Positions 50,404 through 59,699 of a stretch of DNA of 64,000 nucleotides are shown here, piece after piece (positions within the stretch are counted from its first letter, which is position 1; the number at the start of each line of letters is the position of its first letter). The stretch comes from Flavobacterium amnicola (GTDB lineage Bacteria; Bacteroidota; Bacteroidia; Flavobacteriales; Flavobacteriaceae). The translations under genes and the position numbers were made by a program. The stretch spans positions 434,001-498,000 of the forward strand of contig NZ_SBKO01000001.1 of the NCBI RefSeq assembly GCF_004122165.1, given 5' to 3'. A model generated the notes under the pieces. It was not told where the DNA came from and did not search any database. It was given only the letters and a program-made list of their open reading frames with translations.

Positions 50404-50889
50404 TTATGATGGGTCAACTAAAAATAATGGTTGATCGAATTCTACTGGAGAAGAATCGTCTACTAAAATCTTAACGATTTTTCCTGATACTTCACTTTCG
50501 ATTTCGTTGAATAATTTCATCGCTTCGATAACACATAACGTATCACCTTTAGCAATGGTAGCACCTACTTCTACAAACATTGGTTTGTCTGGAGCCGGTT
50601 TACGGTAAAAAGTACCAATCATTGGTGATTTTACAGTGATATATTTAGAATTATCATCCGCTGCTTCTACTGCTGGAGCGCCTGCTACTGGGGCTGCTGC
50701 TGGAGCAACTGGAGCCGCTTGCATTTGAGGCATTGCTTGCATAGGCATTTGTTGAATGTACGTATGCTCTGCAGCCCCTGCTTCTGTAGTTTTGATAGTG
50801 ATTTTGAAATCATCCATCTCTAATTTTACTTCTGTAGCACCTGATTTTGCTACAAATTTGATTAGGTTTTGAATTTCTCTAATATCCAT
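50404..50889 (-). CDS. accB: Biotin carboxyl carrier protein of acetyl-CoA carboxylase
   Basis: A 161-residue BCCP. It starts MDIREIQNLIKFVAKSG, has a flexible Ala/Pro-rich linker (about 65-85) and ends with the biotinyl domain (about 85-161) carrying the biotinylated Lys in EAMKLFNEIES. It carries CO2 between AccC and the carboxyltransferase. I prefer the ATG at 50889; an upstream in-frame start would overlap fabH. It lies 22 bases downstream of fabH. Confidence 0.95.
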   Translation of the reverse strand: MDIREIQNLIKFVAKSGATEVKLEMDDFKITIKTTEAGAAEHTYIQQMPMQAMPQMQAAPVAPAAAPVAGAPAVEAADDNSKYITVKSPMIGTFYRKPAPDKPMFVEVGATIAKGDTLCVIEAMKLFNEIESEVSGKIVKILVDDSSPVEFDQPLFLVDPS

Positions 50890-50911
50890 GATATTTTTCT
50901 TTTGGTTTATT

Positions 50912-51913
50912 TTATCGTTGTTTGTCATATGCCCATTTTAAATAAATTGATCCCCAAGTGAATCCACCACCGAAGGATGCAAAGATAAGATTATCTCCTT
51001 TTTTAAGTTTGTCTTCATAATCACTAAGCAATAAAGGCAAAGTTCCTGAAGTTGTATTTCCGTATCGGTGAATGTTTACCAATACTTTATTTTCGTCTAA
51101 TCCCATTCTGTCGGCAGTAGCGTCTATAATTCGTTTGTTCGCTTGATGAGCAATTAACCAATTGACATCATCATGCGTTAAATTATTACGCTGCATGATT
51201 TTTTCACTCACGTCAGCCATTCCGGAAACTGCATACTTAAATACAGTCTTTCCATCTTGGAAAACCGTATGTAAACCATTTTCAACTGTTTCTTTTGAAG
51301 CAGGAAGAATAGAACCACCCGCGTCAATTTTTAAATATTCGCGACCAATACCATCGGAGCGTAAAATTTCATCTTGTACTCCTAATCCTTCATGGTTCGG
51401 TTCAAAAAGAACAGCACCTGCACCATCTCCAAAGATAATGCAGGTTGCTCTGTCGGTATAATCAATAATTGATGACATTTTATCAGCACCAATTAGCAAT
51501 ACTTTTTTATATCTACCTGATTGTATGTAGGCTGCAGCAGTTGACATTCCGTAAAGAAAACTTGAACATGCTGCTTGTAAATCGTAAGCAAACGCATTTA
51601 CCGCACCGATTTGTGTGGCCACAAACACTCCAGTAGAAGCCACAGGCATATCTGGAGTAGCGGTTGCTAATAGTACTAAATCTATTTCTTTAGGATCGAT
51701 CCCTGATTTTTCAATAAGGTTTTGAGCTGCTTTGATAGCAAGAAAGGAAGTTCCTGCTCCTTTTTCTTTTAATATTCTTCTTTCCTTGATACCCGTTCGA
51801 GTAGTAATCCACTCATCATTAGTATCGATCATTGTTTCTAATACTTGATTAGATAAAACAAACTCAGGAACATAAGCGCCAACGGCAGTAATTGCGGCAG
51901 TAATTGTATTCAT
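50912..51913 (-). CDS. fabH: 3-oxoacyl-ACP synthase III (FabH)
   Basis: A 333-residue ketosynthase that starts fatty-acid chains from acyl-CoA and malonyl-ACP. The catalytic Cys lies in LQAACSSFLYGM, His in LIAHQANKRI and Asn in RYGNTTSGT. The GGGFTWGSIYLKW end is typical. I choose ATG 51913 over an upstream TTG. A terminator at 52028-52053 separates it from rpmF, so fabH-accB-accC probably form their own unit. Confidence 0.95.
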   Translation of the reverse strand: MNTITAAITAVGAYVPEFVLSNQVLETMIDTNDEWITTRTGIKERRILKEKGAGTSFLAIKAAQNLIEKSGIDPKEIDLVLLATATPDMPVASTGVFVATQIGAVNAFAYDLQAACSSFLYGMSTAAAYIQSGRYKKVLLIGADKMSSIIDYTDRATCIIFGDGAGAVLFEPNHEGLGVQDEILRSDGIGREYLKIDAGGSILPASKETVENGLHTVFQDGKTVFKYAVSGMADVSEKIMQRNNLTHDDVNWLIAHQANKRIIDATADRMGLDENKVLVNIHRYGNTTSGTLPLLLSDYEDKLKKGDNLIFASFGGGFTWGSIYLKWAYDKQR

Positions 51914-52027
51914 AAAGTTCAAAATAATGCGTCCTAAAATCTGCGTTCTAAAAGACGATGAAGTTACAAAAAATCTTTAAAATAGAAATTATAACTTCGA
52001 ATTTTTATTTTTTCGGTTATTCCCAAC

Positions 52028-52053
52028 AAAAAAACTCTCACTAGGTGAGAGTT
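52028..52053 (-). terminator. Intrinsic terminator of the DUF177-rpmF unit
   Basis: Perfect stem AACTCTCAC-TAG-GTGAGAGTT, with seven T residues on the minus strand. Confidence 0.85.
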
Positions 52054-52074
52054 AGATTCTTATACTAAAACGTA

Positions 52075-52269
52075 TTAAGCAACAGCTACCGATTTATCGA
52101 TAACTACTTGACCACGGTAATACATTTTACCTTCATGCCAGTAAGCTCTGTGGTATAAATGTGCTTCACCAGTGATAGGGCAAGTTGCGATTTGAGCAAC
52201 AGTTGCTTTATAGTGAGTTCTTCTTTTATCTCTTCTTGTTTTCGAGGTTTTTCTCTTAGGATGTGCCAT
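52075..52269 (-). CDS. rpmF: Ribosomal protein bL32
   Basis: A 64-residue large-subunit ribosomal protein starting [19 protein letters not shown], the standard bL32 N-terminus. The later zinc-binding cysteines of some bL32 are reduced to a single Cys ([10 protein letters not shown]), so this is the zinc-free form. It follows the DUF177 gene after 9 bases, the usual yceD-rpmF pairing, and precedes the fatty-acid genes as in many bacteria. Confidence 0.96.
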   Translation of the reverse strand: MAHPKRKTSKTRRDKRRTHYKATVAQIATCPITGEAHLYHRAYWHEGKMYYRGQVVIDKSVAVA

Positions 52270-52278
52270 TTTACAAAA

Positions 52279-52803
52279 TTATTTATCCGTTAATAGTTTC
52301 TTTAATGCTGCCCAACGTGGGTCAATTTCTTCTTCTTTTACTTCTTGTTCGTCTTTGACTTCAATATTATTAAGCTTTTCTAGTGCTTTTTTATCTTTAG
52401 CACCAGGACTGACTCTTTTTAATGGTATCGATAAAACAATCATTTCATAAATGTATTGCGAAACGTCTACTTGATGTTCACCGAAAGGCAAAATGAGCAA
52501 CTCCTCATTTTCATCATTAAACTTTTCTCCAAAACGAACAATCAATTTTAATTTTCCTTTGATAGGCAAATCAAACATTTCATTGGTTACGTCACATGGA
52601 ACATTTATGGTCCCCGAATGCTTAAAATTTAATTCAAGCATCGTGCTTTGTTTATCTAAAACCAGATTCACTTTTATAGCTGACGAATCAAATTCATCAT
52701 ATTCAAAGTGATCAAAGAACGCTTTATTAATTTGATACTCAAACTGATGTTTTCCAAGCTTTAATCCTAAAAATGGGATTAAAAATTCATTTGTAACTTT
52801 CAT
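52279..52803 (-). CDS. DUF177 (YceD) family protein
   Basis: A 174-residue protein of the YceD/DUF177 family, coded just before rpmF in most bacteria. It has the KVNLVLDKQSTMLELNFKHSG strand region, then VPCDVTNEMFDLPI, and an acidic tail (KDEQEVKEEEIDPRWAALKKLL) typical of the family C-terminus. In plants and bacteria it is linked to 23S rRNA and ribosome assembly, with the exact role unsettled. Confidence 0.9.
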   Translation of the reverse strand: MKVTNEFLIPFLGLKLGKHQFEYQINKAFFDHFEYDEFDSSAIKVNLVLDKQSTMLELNFKHSGTINVPCDVTNEMFDLPIKGKLKLIVRFGEKFNDENEELLILPFGEHQVDVSQYIYEMIVLSIPLKRVSPGAKDKKALEKLNNIEVKDEQEVKEEEIDPRWAALKKLLTDK

Positions 52804-52978
52804 CTGATAAAACTATATTTTTTTATAGGTATCAGATGGAACGCTCTAGAAATTAATCTCTTAAAAAGAGTGTAATTTTTTAATTGCGTTTCATCTTAAC
52901 AACAATTTGTCCCTTAATTAGGGTGTGCAAAGATATAAATATTTTATAAAATCAAAAGAGTTATTCACCTTTTTTTGT

Positions 52979-54028
52979 TCATAACTGCTTTTCTTTGATT
53001 TTTAAAGGCTTTGCGGTTATTTCTTGATACTCAATTCGCGATTTATAAATATCGATCGCCATATAAATGGCTTCTGTAAACGAATTATGGTCGGCAATTC
53101 CTTTTCCGGCAATATCATATCCCGTTCCGTGATCCGGAGATGTTCTTACTTTATTTAATCCAGCAGTATAATTTACTCCTTTACCAAAAGACAAGGTTTT
53201 GAACGGAATCAAACCTTGGTCATGATAGGTTGCGATTACTGCATCATATTTTTCATACTGCCCACTTCCGAAGAAACCATCAGCAGAATAAGGTCCGAAA
53301 ACCAAGGTCCCTTCTTCAAAAATTTTCTTCAAAGCTGGCTTTAACACTTTCTCTTCTTCATCTCCTATTACACCATTATCACCCGAATGTGGATTTAATC
53401 CCAACACCGCAATTTTAGGTTTCGTAATTCCGAAATCTTGGATTAGCGATTGGTTGATGGTTTTTATTTTTTTACGAATTAATGCTTCGGTTAGATGTTT
53501 GGCCACTTCATTGATAGGCACATGATCGGTAAACAAGCCTACGCGTAAATTATCCTGCACCATAAACATCAAAGCATCGCCTTCCAACTCCTGATTCAAA
53601 TAATCGGTATGTCCTGGGAATGAAAATTCTTCCGATTGGATATTTGATTTACTAATTGGCGCCGTCACTAACACATCTACCAAACCATCTTTTAAGGCTT
53701 GGGTTGCCGATGTAAATGATTTTACTGCATATTTTCCGACTGTTTCGTCCTCTTTACCCAATTCAAGATTCACCCCTTCTCTCCAAACATTCAACACATT
53801 GATTTTTCCAACCAATGCTTGGTCGATTTTATCAATGCCGTGTAAATTGACATTCAATTCTAATTGTTTTTTTAGAAAAGAAAGGATTTTTACATTAGCA
53901 AAAATAATTGGCGTACAAAGTTCCAACATACGGGTATCTTCAAACGATTTTAGGATTACTTCGCTCCCAATTCCGTTTAAATCTCCAATTGAAATTCCTA
54001 CGAATATATTTTCTGGTCTTTTTGTCAT
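52979..54028 (-). CDS. pdxA: 4-hydroxythreonine-4-phosphate dehydrogenase PdxA
   Basis: A 349-residue NAD-dependent enzyme of pyridoxal phosphate synthesis. It has GISIGDLNGIGSEVILK near the N-terminus, VTAPISKSNIQ, GHTDYL, and the metal/substrate motifs LGLNPHSGDNGVIG, ATYHDQGLIPFK and RTSPDHGTGYDIAGK. Length and motifs are complete. It is divergent from ribE across 58 bases. Confidence 0.95.
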   Translation of the reverse strand: MTKRPENIFVGISIGDLNGIGSEVILKSFEDTRMLELCTPIIFANVKILSFLKKQLELNVNLHGIDKIDQALVGKINVLNVWREGVNLELGKEDETVGKYAVKSFTSATQALKDGLVDVLVTAPISKSNIQSEEFSFPGHTDYLNQELEGDALMFMVQDNLRVGLFTDHVPINEVAKHLTEALIRKKIKTINQSLIQDFGITKPKIAVLGLNPHSGDNGVIGDEEEKVLKPALKKIFEEGTLVFGPYSADGFFGSGQYEKYDAVIATYHDQGLIPFKTLSFGKGVNYTAGLNKVRTSPDHGTGYDIAGKGIADHNSFTEAIYMAIDIYKSRIEYQEITAKPLKIKEKQL

Positions 54029-54048
54029 CAGTTCAATGTATTTATTGC

Positions 54049-54056
54049 TAATTTTG
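54049..54056 (+). promoter_or_regulatory. -7 promoter element of ribE
   Basis: TAATTTTG matches TAnnTTTG, 30 bases before the ATG at 54087. It supports the short form of the gene over a long N-terminal extension into pdxA. Confidence 0.5.
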
Positions 54057-54086
54057 AATGCAAATTTACTAAAATTAAATCAGTTA

Positions 54087-54677
54087 ATGTTTACAGGAAT
54101 CATAGAAACTCTTGGTACTATCAAGGAATTACGAAAAGAAGGCGAAAACATACACGTTAGCGTGCAATCGAATATCACCAATGAACTTAAAATTGACCAA
54201 AGTGTAGCACACAACGGTGTTTGTTTGACGGTGGTAGCGATAGATAACGACACCTATACGGTAACAGCAATCAAAGAGACCATTGATAAAACCAATTTGG
54301 GCGACTGGAAAGTAAACGACAAAGTAAATTTGGAGCGCGCCATGAAACTGGGTGATCGCTTGGACGGACATATTGTACAAGGCCATGTGGACCAAACCGC
54401 TGTTTGCAAAAATATTGAAGAAGCTGATGGCAGTTGGTATTTCACTTTTGAATATGATAAAAGCTTAAATAACATTACCATTGAAAAAGGCTCCATCACA
54501 GTGAACGGAACGAGTTTGACAGTGGTGAATTCAAAAATTAATGAGTTTAGCGTCGCGATTATCCCATACACCTATGAACATACTAATTTTCACTCTTTTA
54601 AAATTGGAACGAAAATCAATTTAGAATTTGATGTGATTGGGAAGTATGTAGCGAGGCTGCATCAATTACAAGCTTAA
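54087..54677 (+). CDS. ribE: Riboflavin synthase (alpha subunit)
   Basis: A 196-residue enzyme that makes riboflavin from two molecules of 6,7-dimethyl-8-ribityllumazine. The two lumazine-binding repeats are clear: MFTGIIETLGTIKEL...VAHNGVCLTVV, and GHIVQGHVDQ...ITVNGTSLTVV. The name ribE (also ribC in some schemes) varies between species. A long in-frame open stretch upstream is antisense to pdxA and not part of the gene. Confidence 0.95.
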   Translation: MFTGIIETLGTIKELRKEGENIHVSVQSNITNELKIDQSVAHNGVCLTVVAIDNDTYTVTAIKETIDKTNLGDWKVNDKVNLERAMKLGDRLDGHIVQGHVDQTAVCKNIEEADGSWYFTFEYDKSLNNITIEKGSITVNGTSLTVVNSKINEFSVAIIPYTYEHTNFHSFKIGTKINLEFDVIGKYVARLHQLQA

Positions 54678-54682
54678 AAAAC

Positions 54683-54716
54683 AAAAATCCCAAACTTTAC
54701 AGTTTGGGATTTTTTA
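54683..54716. terminator. Bidirectional intrinsic terminator
   Basis: Stem AAAAATCCCAAACT / AGTTTGGGATTTTT with a 4-base loop. It lies between the converging ribE and glyS genes. Confidence 0.88.
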
Positions 54717-54757
54717 TTATTACACTTTGTACTTTTAACTTCGTACTTCGTATTTTC

Positions 54758-56299
54758 TTACATTTTCATTAACCAATTGCGCATCGAAACCTCATTACTG
54801 ATAATTCCTCTCAATTCTGAAATAGAAACACGGTCTTGTTGCATCGAATCGCGGTGACGAATCGTAACGGTTTTGTCTTCCAACGTTTGGTGATCGACAG
54901 TAATACAGAAAGGGGTTCCTAAAGCATCCTGACGACGGTAACGGCGACCCACCGCATCTTTTTCATCATACGCCACATTGAAATCCCATTTCAACTCCTC
55001 GATGATTTCTTTGGCAATTTCTGGTAAGCCATCTTTTTTGACCAATGGTAACACCGCGGCTTTTGTAGGCGCTAATACACTTGGCAAACGCAATACCGTT
55101 CTGGTTGAACCATCTTCTAGGGTTTCTTCTTTTAAAGAATTTGAGAAAACCGCTAAAAACATCCTGTCCAATCCTACCGAAGTTTCTACTACGTATGGCG
55201 TGTAGTTTTTATTTTCTTCAGTATCGAAATACTGCATTTTTTTACCTGAAAACTCTTCGTGGGCTTTCAAATCGAAATCAGTGCGCGAGTGAATTCCTTC
55301 CAATTCTTTAAATCCGAATGGGAAATTGAATTCGATATCGGCAGCTGCATTGGCATAATGTGCTAATTTTTCATGATCGTGAAAACGGTAGTTTTCTTTT
55401 CCTAATCCAAGAGACAAATGCCAGTTCAAACGCGTATTTTTCCAATACTCGTAATATTTCATTTCTTCGCCTGGTTTTACAAAAAATTGCATCTCCATTT
55501 GTTCAAATTCACGCATACGGAAGATAAACTGACGCGCTACAATTTCGTTACGGAACGCCTTTCCTGTTTGGGCAATACCAAACGGAATTTTCATACGCCC
55601 TGTTTTTTGTACATTCAAGAAGTTCACAAAAATACCCTGAGCCGTTTCCGGACGTAAGTATAAATCCATAGCCGTATCGGCAGAAGCACCTAATTTGGTT
55701 CCAAACATCAAGTTAAATTGACGTACTTCCGTCCAATTTTTTGAACCCGAATCCGGACAAGCAATTTCCAATTCTTCGATTAACGCTTTCACATCGGCCA
55801 AATCACCAGAATCTAAACCTTTAGCCATTCGTTGTAGGATGGCATTTTTTTGATCCAAATAGCCTTTAACTCTTTCGTTAGTCGCTACAAATTGCGCTTC
55901 ATCAAAAGCATCGCCAAAACGACCTTTCGCTTTTTCGATTTCTTTTTGTGCTTTTTGGTTTAATTTTTCGGCATAATCCTCAATTAAAACATCGGCACGG
56001 TATCTTTTTTTAGAGTCTTTGTTGTCAATCAATGGGTCGTTAAAAGCATCCACGTGACCCGAAGCTTTCCACGTCGTTGGGTGCATAAAAATTGCGGCAT
56101 CAATTCCTACAATATTTTCATGCATTTGCACCATCGATTTCCACCAATAGTCTCTAATGTTCTTTTTTAATTCTACTCCGTTTTGTGCATAATCGTATAC
56201 TGCACTCAAACCATCATATATTTCGCTCGATTGGAAAATGAATCCATATTCTTTTGCATGCGAAACTACATTCTTAAATAAATCTTCTTGTTTTGCCAT
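54758..56299 (-). CDS. glyS: Glycine--tRNA ligase (single-chain, class II)
   Basis: A 513-residue homodimeric glycyl-tRNA synthetase of the archaeal/eukaryotic/Bacteroidota type. Class II motif 2 is seen in GIAQTGKAFRNEIVARQFIFRMREFEQMEMQ and motif 3 in SVGLDRMFLAVF. The anticodon-binding domain lies at the end (about 395-513, LAPTKAAVLPLVKK). The N-terminal part has FIFQSSEIYDGLSAVYDYA. Promoter box at 56307-56314. Confidence 0.95.
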   Translation of the reverse strand: MAKQEDLFKNVVSHAKEYGFIFQSSEIYDGLSAVYDYAQNGVELKKNIRDYWWKSMVQMHENIVGIDAAIFMHPTTWKASGHVDAFNDPLIDNKDSKKRYRADVLIEDYAEKLNQKAQKEIEKAKGRFGDAFDEAQFVATNERVKGYLDQKNAILQRMAKGLDSGDLADVKALIEELEIACPDSGSKNWTEVRQFNLMFGTKLGASADTAMDLYLRPETAQGIFVNFLNVQKTGRMKIPFGIAQTGKAFRNEIVARQFIFRMREFEQMEMQFFVKPGEEMKYYEYWKNTRLNWHLSLGLGKENYRFHDHEKLAHYANAAADIEFNFPFGFKELEGIHSRTDFDLKAHEEFSGKKMQYFDTEENKNYTPYVVETSVGLDRMFLAVFSNSLKEETLEDGSTRTVLRLPSVLAPTKAAVLPLVKKDGLPEIAKEIIEELKWDFNVAYDEKDAVGRRYRRQDALGTPFCITVDHQTLEDKTVTIRHRDSMQQDRVSISELRGIISNEVSMRNWLMKM

Positions 56300-56306
56300 A
56301 GTGGTG

Positions 56307-56314
56307 CAAAAATA
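56307..56314 (-). promoter_or_regulatory. -7 promoter element of glyS
   Basis: TATTTTTG on the minus strand fits TAnnTTTG and lies 7 bases before the ATG, right after the terminator of the upstream gene. Confidence 0.45.
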
Positions 56315-56342
56315 AAAAAAACGGACTTAAAAAATCCGTTTT
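56313..56342 (-). terminator. Intrinsic terminator of the coiled-coil protein gene
   Basis: Stem AAAACGGA / TCCGTTTT with a 9-base loop and a T-run on the minus strand. Confidence 0.7.
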
Positions 56343-56369
56343 AAATTATAATATTCTGTCTTTTGTTGG

Positions 56370-57212
56370 TTATTTCAGTGAAAAAACGGTGCTTCCTATT
56401 AAATTAATTCCAGAATAGATATTGATTTCATAGTCACCTTTGATTATTTGTTGTTTGTTTGGATCCACAAAAACACACACATCTAAATCTTCGTTATCAT
56501 AATACACATTGGTTTTTGCACTAAAAAGAAGCAACTTGTTGTCCGAATCGATTACTTCTCCGTTTTTAGCCACCACTTTATTCTCTGGATTTAAAATTTG
56601 AATGTAAATATCTTTATATCCTTTAATTGCTGCTTTGTTTTCAAGTAATGTAAAACACACTTTTACTTGTTCTGTAGTATTAAAACGTTTGGTTTCTATA
56701 ATATTATTGGCTGAAATTCTAACTCCATTAGCGACAACATTAATAGCCGTAAGATTTTTTGAGGTTGAAATTATCGTTTCATTGGCTAAGTTTTTGGATG
56801 CCAATTCTCTGTTTTTATCCTTTAATGTGCTGACTTGAGTATTCAATTCTGAATTTTCGTTATTTTGCTTTTTCAGAACAGTTTTAAATGAATCAATTTT
56901 CTTTAGATAAAGAGTAGAAGTATTAGGAACTTCTTTCATTTTTCGAACACTTTTGCTTTCATTTTCAACAACAATCCCTTTTTTGTTTTGATTTTGAGTA
57001 GTTAATTGATAGTTTTTTTGAACTTCTGCATCATAGCGACTCAAGATTTCTTTTAAATCGTTGGCATAGGCTTCTTTGTCAATTTTATTTAATTCTTGAA
57101 GCTTCTCATATTTTTGAATACTGTCATAGTACTTCATCCCGAGTGCAAATGCAAACGACAATATAGTAACAGTAGATATTTTAAGAAGGGTTACTGTGGT
57201 TTTGATAGACAT
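56370..57212 (-). CDS. Membrane-anchored coiled-coil protein of unknown function
   Basis: A 280-residue protein with one N-terminal transmembrane helix (about 9-26), a long charged helical region (about 27-150) with heptad-like leucine/isoleucine spacing (KIDSFKTVLKKQNNENSELNTQV), and a C-terminal beta-rich domain (about 155-280) containing KVCFTLLENKAAIKGYKDIYIQIL and DYEINIYSG. The bulk lies outside or inside depending on orientation; an uncleaved signal anchor is likely. I do not recognise a named family. It is divergent from comF and upstream of glyS. Confidence 0.7.
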   Translation of the reverse strand: MSIKTTVTLLKISTVTILSFAFALGMKYYDSIQKYEKLQELNKIDKEAYANDLKEILSRYDAEVQKNYQLTTQNQNKKGIVVENESKSVRKMKEVPNTSTLYLKKIDSFKTVLKKQNNENSELNTQVSTLKDKNRELASKNLANETIISTSKNLTAINVVANGVRISANNIIETKRFNTTEQVKVCFTLLENKAAIKGYKDIYIQILNPENKVVAKNGEVIDSDNKLLLFSAKTNVYYDNEDLDVCVFVDPNKQQIIKGDYEINIYSGINLIGSTVFSLK

Positions 57213-57280
57213 TCTCTGGGCAATTTTAATTAATGCTAAAATATTTTATTAGTTTTAGACTAAAAAATAAAATCGACAAA

Positions 57281-57964
57281 ATGCTTAAAAACTTGATGAA
57301 CTTATTCTTCCCCTTGGTTTGTAATGGATGTCAAAAGATGCTCAATACCAATGAAGTAGGTATTTGCGTAACTTGTCGGCATGAAATTCCCTTAACGAGT
57401 CATTTGGAGCAAAAAAATAACGAAGCCTATAATAAATTTAACGGAAAACTTCCTGTAGAACATGTTTCAGCCATGATGTATTATCATAAAAGGGGCATTG
57501 TGCAGCAATTAATTCACAACCTAAAATACAAAAACCAACAAAATATCGGGACCATTTTAGGCGATTGGCATGTAGAAAATTTGAAAGGAAATGACATCCT
57601 AAAATCGGTCGATTATATTGTTCCGGTTCCCTTACATAAAAAAAGATTGAAAAAACGAGGATATAATCAAGTGACTACTTTTTGTGAGCGTATTTCGGAA
57701 GGAATGCAAATTCCCTTGAATGAAAACATCCTGTATCGAAATGAATATGCCGTTACTCAATCCAAAAAAAAATTAACCGACAGAAACTTAGTGGCGACTA
57801 CTACTTTTGACGTACATTTCGACGAAAAACATCACGACAAACATTTTCTATTAATTGACGATGTGCTAACCACTGGCGCTACATTAGAAGCTTGTGGAAA
57901 AGCGCTACTCACGATTCCTAATGCAAAAATCAGTATCGTCACTATGGCATTTTCACACTCGTAA
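57281..57964 (+). CDS. ComF-family protein
   Basis: A 227-residue phosphoribosyltransferase-fold protein of the ComF family, tied to DNA uptake and transformation. The N-terminal zinc-ribbon cysteines are visible in CNGCQKML and CVTCRHE (CxxC pairs), and the PRTase loop reads FLLIDDVLTTGATLE (about 197-211). KKRGYNQ and the RNTVATQS-like region (RNEYAVTQSKKKLTDRN) are typical. An earlier in-frame start exists at 57233, but the ATG at 57281 gives the usual N-terminus. Confidence 0.93.
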   Translation: MLKNLMNLFFPLVCNGCQKMLNTNEVGICVTCRHEIPLTSHLEQKNNEAYNKFNGKLPVEHVSAMMYYHKRGIVQQLIHNLKYKNQQNIGTILGDWHVENLKGNDILKSVDYIVPVPLHKKRLKKRGYNQVTTFCERISEGMQIPLNENILYRNEYAVTQSKKKLTDRNLVATTTFDVHFDEKHHDKHFLLIDDVLTTGATLEACGKALLTIPNAKISIVTMAFSHS

Positions 57965-58038
57965 AAGGTTAAACAAATAAAAAAATATTTCGTTCCCACT
58001 AAATATAGTTGTTATTTTGTGGTGATTATTTACAGCAT

Positions 58039-59640
58039 ATGAGAAAACATAACATCTTACTTCTTTTTCTTTCGGTAGTTTTACTTTTGGCAAGTTGCGC
58101 TAAAAGAGGCTCTATTACTGGTGGTGATAAAGATGTTACTGCGCCAAAAATTTTGTCGAGTACGCCTAAAAATGGGTCGACAAATTTTGACAAAAAAGAA
58201 ATCAAAATCACTTTTAACGAATTTATTAAAGTTAAAGATTTACAAAAAAACTTAATTGTATCCCCTCCGATGAAAACTCCCATTACGGTGTTGCCTCAAG
58301 GGGGTGTGAGTAAATATTTAACCATAAAAATCAACGACACGCTAAAAGCAAATACTACCTATAGTTTTAATTTCGGGCAAAGTATTGTTGACAACAACGA
58401 GGGCAATGTATTGCAACAATTTAAATATGTTTTTGCAACGGGTGCCGAATTAGATTCCTTAACCGTTGAAGGAACTATTAAAGATTCTTACGAAAAAGAA
58501 ATTCCGAATTTTGTCAATGTAATGTTGTATGAAGTGGATGACAAGTACAATGATTCTATCGTTTACAAAGAAGTTCCGAGATACATTACCAACACTCTAG
58601 ACAGCACGAAAACGTTTAAAATCGAAAACGTAAAAGCAGGGAAATACAAATTGGTGGCGTTAAAAGAAACAACAACCAATTATAAATTCGATTCTAAAAA
58701 AGACCGCATTGGTTTTTATGATCAAACAATTACCGTTCCGGACAAAGCTATTTTTGAATTGGAATTATTCAAAGAAGTACCAAAATTCGTAGCTAAAAAA
58801 CCAACACAAGCTTCTGGTAACCGTGTCTTAATGGGGTATGAAGGAAATGCGAAAAACATTAAAATCAGTCCGAAATACAAAGAAGCGAGCTTAGCCCATA
58901 AAATCACAAAATTTGCCGATAAAGACTCGCTGCAACTTTGGTTCAAACCGATTAAAAACGATTCGATTCAGGTGAATGTTGCCAACGAAAATTACAGTAA
59001 GGATTTTGTTGTAAAATTGAAAAATCAACGTCAGGACACTTTGAAATTGACTTCCAAAAACACCGCGCTAGATTTTAAAGAAACTTTAAAAATTGCTACT
59101 TCCGTTCCCTTAGAAAAATGGGATGTGGCAAAAATGAATTTGATTAAAAAAGATTCTTCGAAGGTGGCTTTTACTGCCCAATATGATGAATTCAATCAAA
59201 ATCTAGAAATTCTTTTCGATAAGGAAGAAAATGAAAAATACACATTTGTACTGCAACCTCAAGCAGTTGAAGATTATTTAGGACAGAAGAACGATAGTTT
59301 AGTCCGTTTTACAGCAAGTACCAAAAACAAAACGGATTATGGCAATTTGAAATTGGTATTGCAAAATCCTAAATCATTTCCGCTAATTGTAGAACTGACC
59401 GATGCCAAAGGAAAAGTGTTGTATACAGAGTATGCTGAAAAAAATCCTACAATCGAATTTTTACTATTAGAACCTAAAAAATACGCAATTCGTGTGATTT
59501 ACGACACCAACAACAACAAAGAACGCGACACGGGTTCTTATTTGGAAAAGCGTCAACCCGAAGAAGTCTTCCACTTTCCTAATGAAATTGACGTGCGTGC
59601 CAATTGGGATGTGGAACAAGCAGTGGATTTAGGGAAGTAG
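58039..59640 (+). CDS. Lipoprotein with N-terminal Ig-like (Big_5) domain
   Basis: A 533-residue lipoprotein. The lipobox is LLLASC (Cys19), then a short Gly-rich linker (KRGSITGGDKDVTAP), a Big_5-type Ig-like domain (about 32-140: SSTPKNGSTNFDKKEIKITFNEFIK), and several further beta-sandwich modules ending in a KYAIRVIYDTNNNKERD strand pair. The family is common in Bacteroidota as a cell-envelope lipoprotein of unknown role. ATG 58039 is chosen as it gives a proper lipoprotein signal. Confidence 0.82.
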   Translation: MRKHNILLLFLSVVLLLASCAKRGSITGGDKDVTAPKILSSTPKNGSTNFDKKEIKITFNEFIKVKDLQKNLIVSPPMKTPITVLPQGGVSKYLTIKINDTLKANTTYSFNFGQSIVDNNEGNVLQQFKYVFATGAELDSLTVEGTIKDSYEKEIPNFVNVMLYEVDDKYNDSIVYKEVPRYITNTLDSTKTFKIENVKAGKYKLVALKETTTNYKFDSKKDRIGFYDQTITVPDKAIFELELFKEVPKFVAKKPTQASGNRVLMGYEGNAKNIKISPKYKEASLAHKITKFADKDSLQLWFKPIKNDSIQVNVANENYSKDFVVKLKNQRQDTLKLTSKNTALDFKETLKIATSVPLEKWDVAKMNLIKKDSSKVAFTAQYDEFNQNLEILFDKEENEKYTFVLQPQAVEDYLGQKNDSLVRFTASTKNKTDYGNLKLVLQNPKSFPLIVELTDAKGKVLYTEYAEKNPTIEFLLLEPKKYAIRVIYDTNNNKERDTGSYLEKRQPEEVFHFPNEIDVRANWDVEQAVDLGK

Positions 59641-59699
59641 ATCTATGAAAGTTGAGATTTCAAAATCAACTATTCAAAAAATAAGTAAAAATTTAATAT

